Below are positions 35,131-48,230 of a DNA stretch of 64,000 nucleotides, one piece after another. A program made the translations under genes and the position numbers. The notes beneath the pieces are model-generated. The model saw only the letters and a program-made list of their open reading frames with translations. It was not told the DNA's origin and searched no databases. Each line of letters opens with the position of its first letter. The stretch's first letter is position 1. The DNA comes from Sthenelais limicola (taxonomy: Eukaryota > Annelida > Polychaeta > Phyllodocida > Sigalionidae), in assembly GCA_942159475.1 (NCBI GenBank), contig OW804102.1, positions 30,448,873 through 30,512,872 of the forward strand. The letters are read 5' to 3'.

Positions 35131-36309
35131 GTTAACTAAGAGAAATATGAAAATAGAAAATAATTGAGGGAAATATTAAGATAAAGTGTTCCTCATTCAA
35201 GTGCTCATCCATACCATACTCATTTGGACGTAGAGCATATTTGAGCATGTATGATATAATTTACATATTATTATTGACTCATTAGTCATTACAATTATGA
35301 ATAATGAAACGGAGAAACTTTAACCGAAATTCTGCCAAAGAAATATTTTTAAGTTTGTGTCCTTAAAAACATTAAATATCGAATATTGTAAGTAATGTAG
35401 CATCTAATATCTTCATCATGGAGCTTAAAATAGGCTCAGTACTTCTGAATTATTATTAAACTTAAGACAGTCATGATGAGAATTAAAATATTCAAGAAAA
35501 TTGGAATGCTTGACGAAGTTAGTGAAGGTAGTTTGAGGAAATTAGAGTATACAAATAAATTGCAATATTTGAGGAAATTACAGTTTCATGAAATTTTTTT
35601 GACCCTCTCCATTTGTTTCTGGGTAGAGAAATGTTGTACCACCAGTTACACAACCGGGGTTGGGTTGTGGGGCAATAGCTGCAGTGTACCAGGAAAATAT
35701 TCTAGTTTGTTTGGCCCACTTAATAATGACTCATCCACCATACCAATGAAAACTAGGACATTATCTAGGACACCATTCAAACAGTGGGCGTGTAATATAA
35801 CATGATTCATTCCAATTTAGATACAAAAATACAAAGATACAAGATACAAACAGAAGAAAAAGGTTACAGATAAGTAATCTAGATATTTGGTGTATGAAAA
35901 TTAAACGATATGAAATTGGTTCCTAACAGTAAGTTGCCAAAAACACATTTGATTTCCCAACTAATCAAGGATTTACTAAATGCTATTCCCACAATTATCA
36001 GTCATATCCTAAAATTATCCTTCAAATAATATTATGTTATTCAATTTCCTTCCTGAATAATTCGACTTGACCTTCATAGGAAGGAACACCGGTCACTTAA
36101 AAAATGGAAATAAAATTATTTATACATAGAGTTACAAAGAAGTTGTTTACTACTAATGTTTATCTTTAATGTTATCTGAAATCTTTCATGAGTGATTTAC
36201 TTCAAGATTATATATGTTTGTCAAAATAGAGATAACAAGTTTTTAACCTAGATGCAATATCTGAGAGTATCTATCAAGTCATCATGTCATTTAAGGTGTA
36301 TTATCAGCC
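35131..36309. other. Intergenic, no gene seen
   Basis: AT-rich. The 110-codon frame at 35473-35805 has no recognisable domain, no splice context and atypical composition, so it is not called. Confidence 0.4.
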
Positions 36310-37160
36310 TAGCTGGGAGGGAATTCGCCAAAATTTGCACGAATCGTGCACTTGGTGACAAGTTTTTGAAATTTGGCGTGGTGTTAGGTATGGGTATTAG
36401 GTTTTCAAAACTCCGTGCAAACAGAATGTGGTGGCCCCCTGGTGGCCGTTATGCGCAAAATACAAAATGGCTGCCACTGGGACATAACAATGTCATATCT
36501 CAGCCCCATTTAGCACTAAATCCATGTGTAATACCACTTTGACCATGTTTTAAGGTATGGGGAATCTATTTCCAACATTATTTTTTTGTTTCAAGGTCAA
36601 TTTCAAGGTCAAAATCCAAAATGGCTGCCCCTGGAAAGAGTAAATATCATATCTCAGCTCCTTTTTGTACTAGATCTATGTATAATACCACTTTTAGTAT
36701 GTTTAAGATATCAGGAATTTATTTCTGAGGTCACATTTCTGTTTCAAGGGCAATATCAAGGTCAAAATCCAACATGGCCGCCTCAGGTAAAAGTAGATGT
36801 CATATCTCAGCTCCTGTTTGCACTAGATCTATGTATAATACCTATTTCAGTATGTTTTAAAGTATTAGGAATTCATTCCTGAGGTCACTTCTGAGTTTCA
36901 AGGTCATTTCTAGGTCAAAATCCAAGATGGCTGCCCCTAGAAAGAGTAAATATCATATCTCAGCTCCTCTTTGTACTAGATCTATGTATAATACCACTTT
37001 TAGTATGTTTTAAGGTATGAGGAATTCATTTCTGAGGTCACCTTTCTGGTTAAAGGTCAATATCAAGGCCAAATCTAAATGGCTGCCTCAGGGAAACATA
37101 TATATCATGTTTTAGCTCCTGTTTGCACTACATCTATGTATAATACCACTTTTAGTATCA
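36310..37160 (+). repeat. Left arm with ~153-bp sub-repeats
   Basis: Units carry caaaatccaaaatggctgcc, catatctcagctcct and tagatctatgtataatacca. The last word begins at 36671, 36823 and 36977, with a variant near 37130, so the period is 152-154. The outermost unit is distinct (gtgcacttggtgacaag). Confidence 0.85.
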
Positions 37161-40100
37161 ACTATCCAGCTTCCTGATGACTTCATCACTGTCCCATACA
37201 TTGATGAATATGCTGGAGAAATCACTCTCTCAAAATGTCTAAATGGATCAGTCAGACCAGCTTTTACAAATAATCCAAGAGCAGGTGTGCCTGAGGAGGC
37301 ATGGCTCAACCATCTTCACAAGGTTCTCATAGAAAAAGATGGAAAGCTTCAAGAAACACCATTGACATACTCTGGGTTCTTCTCCCATGGCCAACACCCA
37401 GAAGATGTCAGGCCAAGGGCCACAGTTGTAGTTTTTCCTGTATTCTATGAGGAGGCCTCATCAATGGCTATGCAGAAACATGCAATGCTTGTTGTGAAGA
37501 AGGCAATTGAGATCGTGAAAAAAATGAAAAAATGTCAATGGCAATACCCAAATGAGGTGGGTGAGTCAAAGATGGTGTGTTTTATGGGATTCCTCCACGT
37601 TGAAATGACATCTCAAGAATGGTTAAGAATTGGCTGGATCAGGCTGGGAACGCATGTTTTCCCTTGCAAAGATTTTCAATACTGGTGTTGCAGCTTCTCT
37701 GCTAGGTGAAAGCATGTCAAGTGTACATGTATGCATACCAGCTCACTATTATCTGGCTCCATATACTCAAAGTTCAGGCATACAATGATTACTGCTCTGA
37801 GGGATATGAACTTCATAAACCCATGGAGACATGGGAAAGTGTCTCATTAACAATGCTCCAACAATTTGCTACTGGACAACAGTGAGAGATTATCTGCTCA
37901 TTAACTGCCACTTTGTTCAGGGTTAGCAGGTTGGTGATTGGCCATTAACTCTAAATGCCTGCTATGATATGTGTCCATGGTTTTTCGCCTTTGGGCACAC
38001 AAATTATGCCCGCTGGATGCCAGTATTCTTGAAAGACATGGTGCATCCTTCAATCTATGAAGCATTCATGGAGGGGAAGTTTGAAGTGCAACATGGGGAC
38101 ACAAAGTACTCAATGATGGGATTGGATCAGAGCCAGAAACACAAATTTCTGAAGGAAGATAGTTGGGCAAATGGCCTGTATGGTCAACAGGAAGAAAAAG
38201 AGGGGATTGAGCTTTCAAAACCTGAAGTACTTCAGGTCATTAATGGTAAGATAATGGACCATGAGATCAGCAACTCCCTCACAGAGCTCCACAGATTGGC
38301 AAAGCCAAGTTCAGGGAATTCATGAGGGACAGAATTGAAAAAGCTTCAAAGCCTTTGTCGGATGTCATTCCAAGAGCAAAGCTGTATACATTCTCCAAAA
38401 GACCCCCTGTTGATCTAGGGAAGGGAAATGATAAGCTGGGTTCTGCTAAAGAAAATACATCTCTTGTTGCCAAGCTCTTTTTGTCCCTTCAAGCACGCCC
38501 TGAATCAGACATAGATGAATTTTTCAAGCATGAGAATCAGCGTGAACCTCCATCCTTATCTAATTGTGGCAACCTGCTATCTGGAACCAAATAAAATATT
38601 CCTGGCTACCTCTCTACCAGGCATGCCTAATCCTGGTTGATCTCAATCAGCCAAAAAGGCTGATCTTTGAAATACCAGCAGTAATACCCATCTGTGCACC
38701 TAAGCGTCCCAGTGTGTTTGGTAGTACACACAGATGCATGTGCTGCAATACTTGCAGAGTCAGATGAGAGGCAGCACAACAAGAGTCAATGCTGTCTGGG
38801 ACACATATATCACTGTGCATACGCCTGCCACCGTAATTCGAATTACGGGGATACCCGGGTAGTTCAGCTCATATGTGTTTTCTTTCAATTATAGTTAAAT
38901 GAATGGTTTACTACAAAATCTGAATCAGCAGATATCTTGCAATGTTGTTTAGCAACAGTTTGGTGTGCATTAATAGGGCACAAAACTTATTGTTCCCTCA
39001 TAATCGGTGTTTGAACAAAATCCGTAGTACCACCGTAATTCCGTTTTTGCCGATTCGAGGTACCTCCGTAATTCACTTTTAATACCTCCGTAATTCACCT
39101 TAATACCACTCCACTGCAATTCAAGTATCTATTATAGCAGTGGCTCTGTGTGGTCAGGGAATAGGCCTGTATATACGTTTTCTTCAGAGACCATGTTGTG
39201 AAACTTATGATGCGAAACCAAAACCTATGTTGTTATTGGGGTAGGTGCATACAAATGTTGTAAGAGTTATGATAATGTCGTAACCCTTATGACTATGTCG
39301 GAAGTCAAATCAGTGTGAATAAATATCTGATCATGTCATAACTTCATATGATATCTTGAATAAACAAAAACAAATAAAACTAAAATTAAGGGATGGGGGT
39401 TTTAGTTGATATCCATTGCTTGGAGAATAGGAGACACCCACATGAAAGGTTGGAACCTCCTGACCAATTGGGTGAATTACGGTGGTACTTGCCAGAAAGT
39501 CAGTTAGAATTACGGAGATACCAAAACTGAATTACGGAGGTATTACCGATTTTCTTCATGAACAGATCATGAAGCAACAACAGGTTTTGGGCCCTAATAA
39601 TACATACCCAACTGTTGCAAAACAACATTGCAAGAGATCTGCCGATTCAGATTTTATATTAAACCATTCATTTAACTATAATTGGAAGAAAACACAAGAG
39701 GAGCTAAAGTCAGCTTCCACCATTTGTATCCCCGTAATTCGAATTACGGTGGCAGGCGTATGCACAGTGTATATAGAGACAAGTCTCAAATTCCAAACTT
39801 GTGCCAAGTGTGGTGAGACATTTGGCTGTCAAAGAAGAGTTTCAGGAAAGATTCCTCTGCCAAAGGGAGTCCAATGGCAGAAGTTCCTAAATGATTGTCA
39901 TAATAAACACAACCTATTTCAGTTCATTAGTCAGGAACTTCAGAGGAGCACAGCAGATTCATCTTACCACCTTCTCACAACACAGACTGACCTTCTACTC
40001 AGCAACAAGCCAACTGACCTAGCAGGCTTGTCTCCATGCCAGCGAGAAGAAGCTGACACATGAATGATGCTCCACTTACAACATGCTGCCTAGGAGGGTC

Positions 40101-40858
40101 ACACTAAAGCCTACCTCAAGACAGTGGATACTGATGTGGTTGTGCTGGCTATCAATCTATTCCATGAGATTGGCCTATAGAAATGTGGGTTGGATTGGAA
40201 CAGGAAAATCATATAAAGATATACCAATCCACCACATTTCACAAATATTGGGACCTGAATATTGTAAGGCACTTCCATTCTTTCATGCATTCACAGGGTG
40301 TGATGTTGTATCAGGAATGTTTAGAATTGGTAAAAAGACTGCATGGAAAGCATGGGGTGCCTTTCCTGAAGTCACTGACACATTCATTGCTATCACCCAA
40401 GGCCCAACCAGCCTGACTCTGGATTCTTTGCATATGCACCGTCTCGAGCTCAACTGTGCTCATGTACAGTCAAAATTGCAGTGCAGACAGAGTGAATGAA
40501 ACAAGAAAGCTGATGTTCACCCATGGCCTCAAGTGCCTGGAAACGATTCCCCCAACCCAAAATGCTTTATTCCAGCATGCTAAGCATGCCCTGCTCACTG
40601 CAGGCTTTTTCTGGAAGCAGGTCCTCTCTAAAACCCCTGAGATTCCAGACCCTAGCAAATGGGGCTGGGAATGGAATGCTAGAACCAAACAGTGGGTGTC
40701 ATATTGGACTGATCTGCCAGGCATGCTCACTGCTCCTCCATTGTGGATGTGTGGTTGCCTGTAAGGGAGCACATAAGTGCCATCGAACTGGACTGCACTG
40801 TAGCACATATGCAAGTGTGAAGGGGGCTGCATTAATAATGTGTGAAAGTAGTTAATGA
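37145..40858 (+). pseudogene. Decayed gene inside foldback element
   Basis: A single protein is spread over several frames: 37145-37630 (VPYIDEYAGEITLSKCLNGS...), 37780-38325 with CPWFFAFGHTNYARWMPVF, a frame change at about 38320, the segment to 38600, then VHTDACAAILAESDERQ near 38715. A 959 bp insertion (38811-39769) follows, and the frame resumes with CAKCGETFGCQRRV and later FHAFTGCDVVSGMFRIGKKT (about 40280-40340). It ends in a Cys-rich CKGAHKCHRTGLHCST segment at about 40760-40858. The family, common in cnidarian and mollusc genomes as uncharacterised proteins, has no role I can name. The position between inverted arms suggests it is the element's own gene. Several frameshifts make it non-functional. 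Confidence 0.75.
38811..39769. mobile_element. CACTG-ended MITE inserted in the gene
   Basis: The ends are perfect 46-bp-scale inverted copies: CACTGTGCATACGCCTGCCA then ccgtaattcgaattacgggg, and its complement at 39724-39769. Flanks match as TAT (or TATAT) on both sides, 38806-38810 and 39770-39774, consistent with a 3-bp target duplication as in CACTA/EnSpm elements. The subterminal zones repeat ctccgtaattc / gaattacggagg several times. The 959 bp interior has no coding frame, so it is non-autonomous. It splits the decayed gene. Confidence 0.85.
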
Positions 40859-41194
40859 TATGAAACCTGACCTTTCTACTATCTCAATGGGTGGCTGTAT
40901 CAATTGGACCATCATAAATAACTTTTGTCTTTAAACAGAACATTACCGTTAGCCTTTGACTTTGGAAATGACCTTGAAAATGACCTTGTAACTTCAAAAA
41001 GGGATTCCTAATTTCTGAAAACTCCCATAAAGGGACATTATTATAAATGGATCTTGTAATAGGATGGTAAATGGATCTGGTAATGGGAGCTGAAATAGGA
41101 TATTTACATTACTAGCTGATGGCCATTTTGGATTTTGATTCAATGATTCTGACCTTGATAATGACCTTGAAACAGAAAAGTGACCTCAGAAATG

Positions 41195-42045
41195 AATTCC
41201 TCATACCTTAAAACATACTGAAATTGGTATTATACATAGATGTAGTGCAAACAGGAGCTAAAATATGATATATATATGTTTCCCTGAGGCAGCCATTTTG
41301 GATTTTGACCTTTAACCAGAAATGTGACCTCAGAAATGAATTCCTCATACCTTAAAACATACTAAAAGTGGTATTATACATAGATCTAGTACAAAGAGGA
41401 GCTGAGATATGATATTTACTCTTTTCAGGGGCAGCCATCTTGGATTTTGACCTAGAAATGACCTTAGAACTCAGAAGTGACCTCAGGAATGAATTCCTGA
41501 TACTTTAAAACATACTGAAATAGGTATTATACGTAGACCTAGTGCAAACAGGAGCTGAGATATGATATTTACTTTTACCTGAGGCGGCCATGTTGGATTT
41601 TGACCTTGGTATTGACCTTGAAACAGAAATGTGACCTCAGAAATAAATTCCTGATATCTTAAACATACTAAAAGTGGTATTATACATAGATCTAGTACAA
41701 AAAGGAGTTGAGATATGATATTTACTCTTTCCAGGGGCAGCCATTTTGGATTTTGACCTTGAAATTGACCTTGAAACAAAAAAATAATGTTGGAAATAGA
41801 TTCCCCATACCTTAAAACATGGTCAAAGTGGTATTACACATGGATTTAGTGCTAAATGGGGCTGAGATATGACATTGTTATGTCCCAGTGGCAGCCATTT
41901 TGTTTTTTGCGCATAACGGCCACCAGGGGGCCACCACATTCTGTTTGCACGGAGTTTTGAAAACCTAATACCCATACCTAACACCATGCCAAATTTAAAA
42001 AACTTGTCACCAAGTGCACGATTTTTTCGAATTCCCTCCCAGCTA
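41195..42045 (-). repeat. Right arm, inverted copy
   Basis: Complement of the left arm: tggtattatacatagatcta, aggagctgagatatgatatt and gcagccattttggattttga alternate with ~153-base spacing. The outer end is gcacgattttttcgaattcc followed by ctcccagcta. An additional divergent unit lies further inside, at about 41040-41190. Confidence 0.85.
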
Positions 42046-43049
42046 CTATTCATGCCAAAAATGATGATTTTGTGGTTGATTCATTCTCAACCTATCCAAA
42101 GGTCACCAGCATAGAATTATAGCAGTTTTGAGTCAGTCATTCTTGGTGTAAAATATCAATATTAATTCTAGTGACCCTTGAAAATCACACTTCTTTTTCA
42201 ATTTCACTTTCTATCATTTTCTTTAACTTTGGGACTCCTTACTGAAACTGAAACTGTTAGGATAGCTCTGGCTAGATAGGTATATGAAGAGGCCAACAAA
42301 TTGCATTATTGTTCCTATTTGCCCCAAATTGCCACTGCAGATCAACATCAAAATCATAAAGATATTTGTGAAAAAGCCATGAAAAACTCGAACAATTAAA
42401 GGAAATATCAGTTTTTCTTTATCTTTATTGAGATCTTCCATCCTAGAACACTCAATAGGAAAGAAATAATTGAGAAAAGTATTCTTGGGTAGATTTAGCT
42501 GGGAAAGCAGCTTTAATAGAAAGGTTCCTCCTATTTGTAAAATTAAAGCAAATCTCATCAACACATTTGTCTGGTCTCTAATATGTTGTAGGATTTTGAT
42601 ATAAAATTCGTTATTTAATGAGACTTCAGCGATGATCCCACTCAGCAAAGGTCAAGGTCACAGCTATTTATTACGCTACTGCTGATAGCCCTGACCTCAC
42701 ATGACATACATTAAAACTACTTGTTGATATTTTTCCATGGATACAGAGGGAGGGAGGGAGAGAAGGCCAGGGGGCGGGGAGGGTAGTTAATGGGAGGGCT
42801 GATTGGGCCTGATCCTGAGTCCTGGGTGACCAGCGGTCAATGAAGCGGTCCAATCAGTGTGACATAGCTGGTGTGTTGATTGTGCCAGCGGGAATAAATT
42901 ATCAAGAATAAAAGATGAATAATAAGGGCCCATGCTAGAACTACAACAATAATGTTGCACTGTTGTATTGTGTGTGCATTCATGGTGAAGTCACTAGCAA
43001 AATGTGCAATTAAGCTTCATCAATCTTCTAAAATATCTCCCGTTGAATA
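42046..43049. other. Upstream of second P450, no gene seen
   Basis: The 141-codon minus-strand frame (42648-42223) is hydrophobic and Leu/Phe-rich but has no recognisable domain, so it is not called. A purine-rich run lies near 42745-42790. Confidence 0.35.
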
Positions 43050-43290
43050 CAAAAATGAGAGTCAAAATGACCTGAGAATGACAAATGAGATACATCACAT
43101 TGTGAAAATTCCCTTAATAAAATTTGTTAAAAAAATTACAGTTCAACATAACAAAACACAATTATTAAATCAACACAATACAAAATATAGTCTGTTATAC
43201 TTAGAATTCATCATTTTCAGCCTAATTAAGCAGACCTTATTGAATTGTAGGGCTGCTGATAGTACATTTTCTGACAACTTGACCCATATA
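43050..43290 (+). mobile_element. MITE family C, copy 6
   Basis: Contains attacagttcaacataacaaaac, cagcctaattaagcagacctt and tacattttctgacaacttgaccc. The left end is degenerate. It lies 190 bases upstream of the second P450 start codon, where it could affect transcription. Confidence 0.65.
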
Positions 43291-43480
43291 TATGTTGGAA
43301 CTTCCCGTGAAAGCAAACAGAACCAACACTACTAAAAAAGTCAAATACAGGTCACTGCACTGCAATATGTCCCAATTCCAATGGTCAATGTCTACATAAA
43401 AGAACACAGCCTATATATGTGGGAAGTTTCTATTCACTATTAATCACTCACTTTAAGTAGAGAATCTAATACTTTCCAGC

Positions 43481-45305
43481 ATGATTCCTTTCCTGAGCAC
43501 CATCAGTGTTGGGATAGCAGTTTTAATTGCCGTGTGGAGGTACTTCTTCTCAAAACAACCAAATTTCCCACCTGGTCCTAGCGGCTTACCTTTAATTGGA
43601 AACGTGCACCAGCTAGACCCAACTGGAGGACATAAGACCTTCATAAAATGGAGCAAGATCTACGGGGACATCATAAAATTAAGGATACTTGGAGATGATA
43701 TTATTGTGGTACACAGTGATGAACTTATTCAAGAGATACTCATCAAAAGACCTAATGACTTCAGTGACCGCCCACAAAGGTCAAGAATACAGTTAGTCCG
43801 TGATGGTGCACTTGATATTGGATTTACAAACTTGTCACCACAATGGATGCGGAGGAAGAAGTTAATGATGAGGCTTGTGAAGTCGTACGGTGAAGGCCTT
43901 GCCAAGATTGAAGAGATCACACATACATTCATCAATAAGATGTGTGAGGATATCATTCAGCAGACTCATGGAGGCACAAGTGTGAATATGAAAAGTTTGG
44001 TGCATTACTGCACTGCAGGCATCATGACTTCCATATTTTATGGAGAGGAGCTGAAGGTAATTTTGGAAAAAAAATTTATTTAGATTTTTAAGGGGGATAT
44101 TAAAGGCCAATGCAGACTTCAGGTGTTCAGGTTAGCAAGAAAAATATTACCTAATCATAGTATTTGAAATATGAAAAGTTGACTTTAGTAACAATACATT
44201 TTTTTAGAAGTACTGTTAATCTATTATAATTCAGGAAAATTATATTTAGCTTTACATCTAATTTTTGTGTTTATGATTGCTGAAAATAAACCAGAGTAAG
44301 ATGGTTTACTTTTCTAATCAATTAAAACTAGTATTTTGTGTATTTCTCTCAAATAGAATTAATGAACTTTTTTAATTATTAAAGAAAGAAGACTTGGATA
44401 AATTAATGGAAAGTGAGAGGCAGATAACAGCTTTCATGGCACCTACTTCACCTTCCATCATTCTGGACTTCTTTCCTTTCCTTGCTCAGATACCACTGAA
44501 ATATATCCAAGATTTGTTAAAAGGACCATTTAGCTTAAATGCATGGCTTTACCAAAAGTCCAATGAAATGCTAGCCAAGATGGACCCTGAGCACCCAAGG
44601 TCTGTGTTTGAAGAGTTGCACTCTTACCAATGCCAACATGCTGGAACAGAAGAAGCCCTTCTTGATACAGAGATAGCAGGGATTAGTAGCAACACAGTTT
44701 TTGCAGGATTTTCAACCACTTCCACTTCCATGTACATCATGATTGCTATCCTGGCCAGCAGGCCAGATCTACAGTCCAGGATCCAGGATGAGATAGTAGC
44801 AGAGTTGGGAGAGAGGAGACCCAGCACAACTGACCGTGTCAAGATGCCTTTTACAGAGGCAGTAATCTTAGAGTTATTACGGTACAGCTCAATAGCTCCA
44901 GTCCTGCTTCCACATGCAGCTTCCAAGGACACTACTCTGGGAGGATATGACATACCCAAGGGTACAATGGTTCTGGCTAATACCTTCAACCTGCATCATG
45001 ATACACGCTATTGGGATGAACCATTTGCCTTCAACCCAAACCGCTTCCTCACAGATGACGGGGAACTAGTTGGACCAGATCATATCAGCCGCAAACACTT
45101 GTTACCATTTGGAGCAGGAAGGAGGGTTTGTGCTGGGGAAGTGCTGGCCAGGAATAGGATCTTCCTCATGACGGTCTGCCTCTTGCAGAAGTTTAGGTTC
45201 CTACCTGAGGATCCTGCATCTCCACCAGAACATGATCCACGGTCCTACTTCCAGGGTATGGCCATGAGTCCCCTGCCATACAAGGTCAAGGTGGAGCAAA
45301 TCTAA
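43481..45305 (+). CDS. Cytochrome P450, CYP2-clan-like (copy 2)
   Basis: Exons 43481-44056 (192 codons, ending ELK) and 44385-45305 (306 codons plus stop) give 498 aa, the same exon lengths and phase as copy 1. The features are the N-terminal anchor, FPPGP hinge, WMRRK C-helix, I-helix AGFSTT, ELLR, FNPNRF and haem loop FGAGRRVCAG with Cys441. The acidic I-helix residue is Ser302. Protein identity to copy 1 is about two thirds by eye over exon 1 and the start of exon 2. It is nearly complete over residues 305-455 or so, then falls again at the C-terminus. The intron is shorter (328 versus 568 bases). A tandem duplication of copy 1 is the simplest origin. Confidence 0.93.
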
Positions 45306-46044
45306 GACCTGTCTACTAGGATGAGGTGCAAGGTGGGCATGCTCAAAGGCCAGTTGAACCTGCACTAAAATATGCCATTGCCATTGTGAGGAAGGGGGCA
45401 AGCATACAGCATGTGCAGTAGTGTTTGATCAATGGATATGATGTCTTGTATATATAATAGGTTCTGTGTAGCTAACTATAATCTGACCCTTTTTTAAAAG
45501 GTAGAGTTGTATTCCTTGACCCTGAAAACATAGGTTTAGAGACCAAGATCATGATCCTAACTTGCTTAGAAGCTGAGATATTGGTATATATTGGTTTGTT
45601 ATGATAGCAATCTTAAAAATCCAAGATGGCGGCCATAATGTATTTTTTTGAAGGGCTCCTTCAAAGTTAATGCAATGAATGATATGTGGACCAAATTTGG
45701 TGCTTTCGTCCGGAATGTCCACATCCATCTCAAATCTGGCCTTTAGCTGCCTGACTATATCGGCTATGCTCAATTACCTAATTACAATTAGGCCACTATT
45801 GCCTATGATTACAATTAGGACTACATTATTGTCTTTTATAATTTCCTTGGATCCTTTTAAACTTATCAAATATTAATTTTTATTAATATACTGGGTCATA
45901 CAGGGTTACATGATAATAAAAATATAAATCTGCAGGTGCACCTGATTGCTCCAGCATGCCCATATTCTCCAATGAACATTTACCCGCGCTCTCATGAAAA
46001 TTAACATGCATATTACTTGTTAACATTATGACATTATAACATAT
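45306..46044. other. Downstream of second P450, no gene seen
   Basis: No exon seen. A ccaagatggcggccataat motif near 45618 resembles the foldback arm unit but is not followed by the rest of it. Confidence 0.35.
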
Positions 46045-46345
46045 TATAGGACTGGATTTATCAATATTCCGCTGTTGTTATTATGTTTATACATGAATTG
46101 TAAGTCTAATCACCGAGAAAAAACTGCCGCCAGTGAGCGACGATAAGAGAAGTCTTCACGTAGAAGGATTTAGGCCGGTCCTCCAAATAGAAATGAGGAG
46201 GTTTCAGCCAAAACAACTGAAAACAATTCACCAAAACTTTGGGCAAATGGTTTTTAGATTGGTTGGGAAAGTATGGAACAAGAAGTAGAAAATGTTCAGT
46301 TTTTGTCGACATTAAATGAACATTTTCTACTTCTTGTTCCATTTC
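46045..46345 (+). repeat. Dispersed repeat family I, copy 3
   Basis: Matches the copy at 9535-9850 from ataggactggatttatcaatattcc to ggttgggaaagtatgg. Its end is modified into a perfect hairpin (46273-46341, arms ggaacaagaagtagaaaatg), which is not present in the other copies. Confidence 0.7.
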
Positions 46346-47447
46346 AGGAAGCTAAGAACTCAAAGAACACTTCATGCGATGAAACGAAAGTTAGCTGATG
46401 AGTGAGCAAATGTGATGAAGTCATAAATAAAGCCACCTAATGCTTGCAGCAGTATTGTCAGATCCATATGTACAGGGGAACTAAAGGTGTCGCAGCAAAT
46501 TGGTGACATTTAATACACACCATAAAGCACATCATTGATTTCAAAACGGTTGATTCCTAAGACAGTTCCTGAATCACAGAAAACATCAGAACTATTGTTT
46601 ACTGATATCAAGTATAGCAAACGATAACTACATTATGAAGCACGCAAGAAGAATGAGAATTAAGAAATAATGAAATCTTACCCAATAATCAATCCATTCA
46701 GTTAATTTATATGCATTGACGGCATATTTCAGTTTTTTTCACTTGTTTTACATTATATTATATGAGGGCTGATGTTGTGTTCAAAATCTAAATACTGAAG
46801 CTGTACTGAAGCTCATTTATAATTTTATTTTCATCACAATCAGCATATATCTAGGCACTGCTACACGATAGTGGTAAAAGGTGTCTACATGGGTTGGATT
46901 AACATGGTTTTGATTTGGGGTCTACAGAACATTACAATACGGGTGCCTCATAATGCCCCCCCCCCTCTTGCGGCCACAACAATGAAAAAGTAAGCTGTAT
47001 CTAATGACATTTCAGTTTATCTTCTCTCAAATCATACAATATGGTGGAGGTATGACCCTGTCGTGATTATTCTTGGTTTTCTATAAATTATCAAAAACTT
47101 ATTTCACATTTCTTTGCTACTATGTACTTCGCTGCCGAGAAAGTTATGGTGTACGAGCTGCTAAACACATTTCATTGACAGATATTTCACAAGAGAGATA
47201 GAGCATCATTTTGTCATTGAAATATATTAAGAGACAATCAAATAGAAAAAAACTTTCATCTTTACATCAAGATCTGCCTTTCGAGATTAATTTATCTACC
47301 CATTATGTTTAATATTCTGCATTAACATTTAGCTTACTGGTATACTTTAGGCAATCTTTCTTACAACATAACACTGACTCAACTTATTTTGGTCCAGAGA
47401 TATAGCTATAGAGAGATACATATTTAAGGTAAGGATTAGGATCAGAC
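46346..47447. other. Intergenic, no gene seen
   Basis: AT-rich with a C-run near 46960. No supported exon or repeat family was recognised. Confidence 0.4.
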
Positions 47448-47581
47448 TACAGTTCAACATTTATAAACAGATTGTTTTAATCAACGCAATATCAATATAT
47501 TTATCAATTTTCAGTCTAGTTTAGGAGAATGTATTAAATGTGGCGCTGCCAATTGTACATCCTCTGACGATCTGACTCATA
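47448..47581 (+). mobile_element. MITE family C, copy 7 (5' truncated)
   Basis: Starts inside the family at gactacagttcaaca and runs through tttaatcaacgcaatatc, gtctagtttaggagaatgta and tgtacatcctctgacgatctgact. Confidence 0.65.
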
Positions 47582-48230
47582 TTCTTCCAGAAAATATACA
47601 CCTATCTTTTTTTAATGTGGAATTAATACATTGTGTGTGTTGTCACATCCCCAAAATAATGTCGAGAAATGGATTTTGTTATAAATGGTGTTAAAAATGG
47701 ATGTTGCTACTCTGGAGGTTGTAGTGGACAGCGCCGAAGCACCTGAGGAAGGAGGATCTGCCTGAGGTCGGGACCAGATGCTAGCATCTATTACACCAGG
47801 ACCAGGATCCTTATGACTTTTTTAATACTCAAAATAAGGACTCTATGCTATAGTATACTCGATACTTTAGTAGGTTTGAGATATCTTATCGGACAAAAAT
47901 TGCAAATTTGATGTTAACGGTTTTGATGACTGTGTGTGGGGAAAGGATCTGAAAGCGCCAGAGGCACTGCATAATATTATAGTGCCCCTCACACATACAC
48001 CGAGCCCAGGTAAATGTTGAAAATATACTCGTTAAATTATGCCTTCTGGTGCATTTGAACTAAATAATGAAGCCAATGGGGAAATTATCAGGTCACTACA
48101 ATTTTTACTGACTCTTAAAAAAGCAAATTTAATTACTTTTTAGGGCCTTAAGGAGTTATTTAAAAGTTTACTGACTTTTAATGATGCTTGGGAAGACTGA
48201 AACGTTTACAAGAACCAGACGGTAATAAGA

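Larger units (their letters stand above)
36310..42045. mobile_element. Foldback-type transposon with long arms
   Basis: The outermost 0.85 kb on each side are inverted copies, running from tagctgggagggaattcg at 36310 to its complement ending at 42045. Each arm starts with a ~280 bp unique part and continues as a tandem array of about 153-bp units. The architecture resembles foldback/TU-type elements with composite arms. The interior (37145-40858) carries one decayed gene. The whole element separates the two P450 genes. No target duplication was identified. Confidence 0.8.

Noticed and set aside
35473..35805. 110-codon plus-strand frame between the first P450 and the foldback element
   Set aside because: No recognisable domain, biased composition, no splice or promoter support.
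36586..36882. 98-codon frame also present inverted at 41483-41779
   Set aside because: It appears twice because it lies in the inverted arms. The 153-bp unit is non-coding repeat.
42223..42648. 141-codon hydrophobic minus-strand frame upstream of the second P450
   Set aside because: Leu/Phe-rich because of AT-rich sequence. No motif and no homologue recognised.
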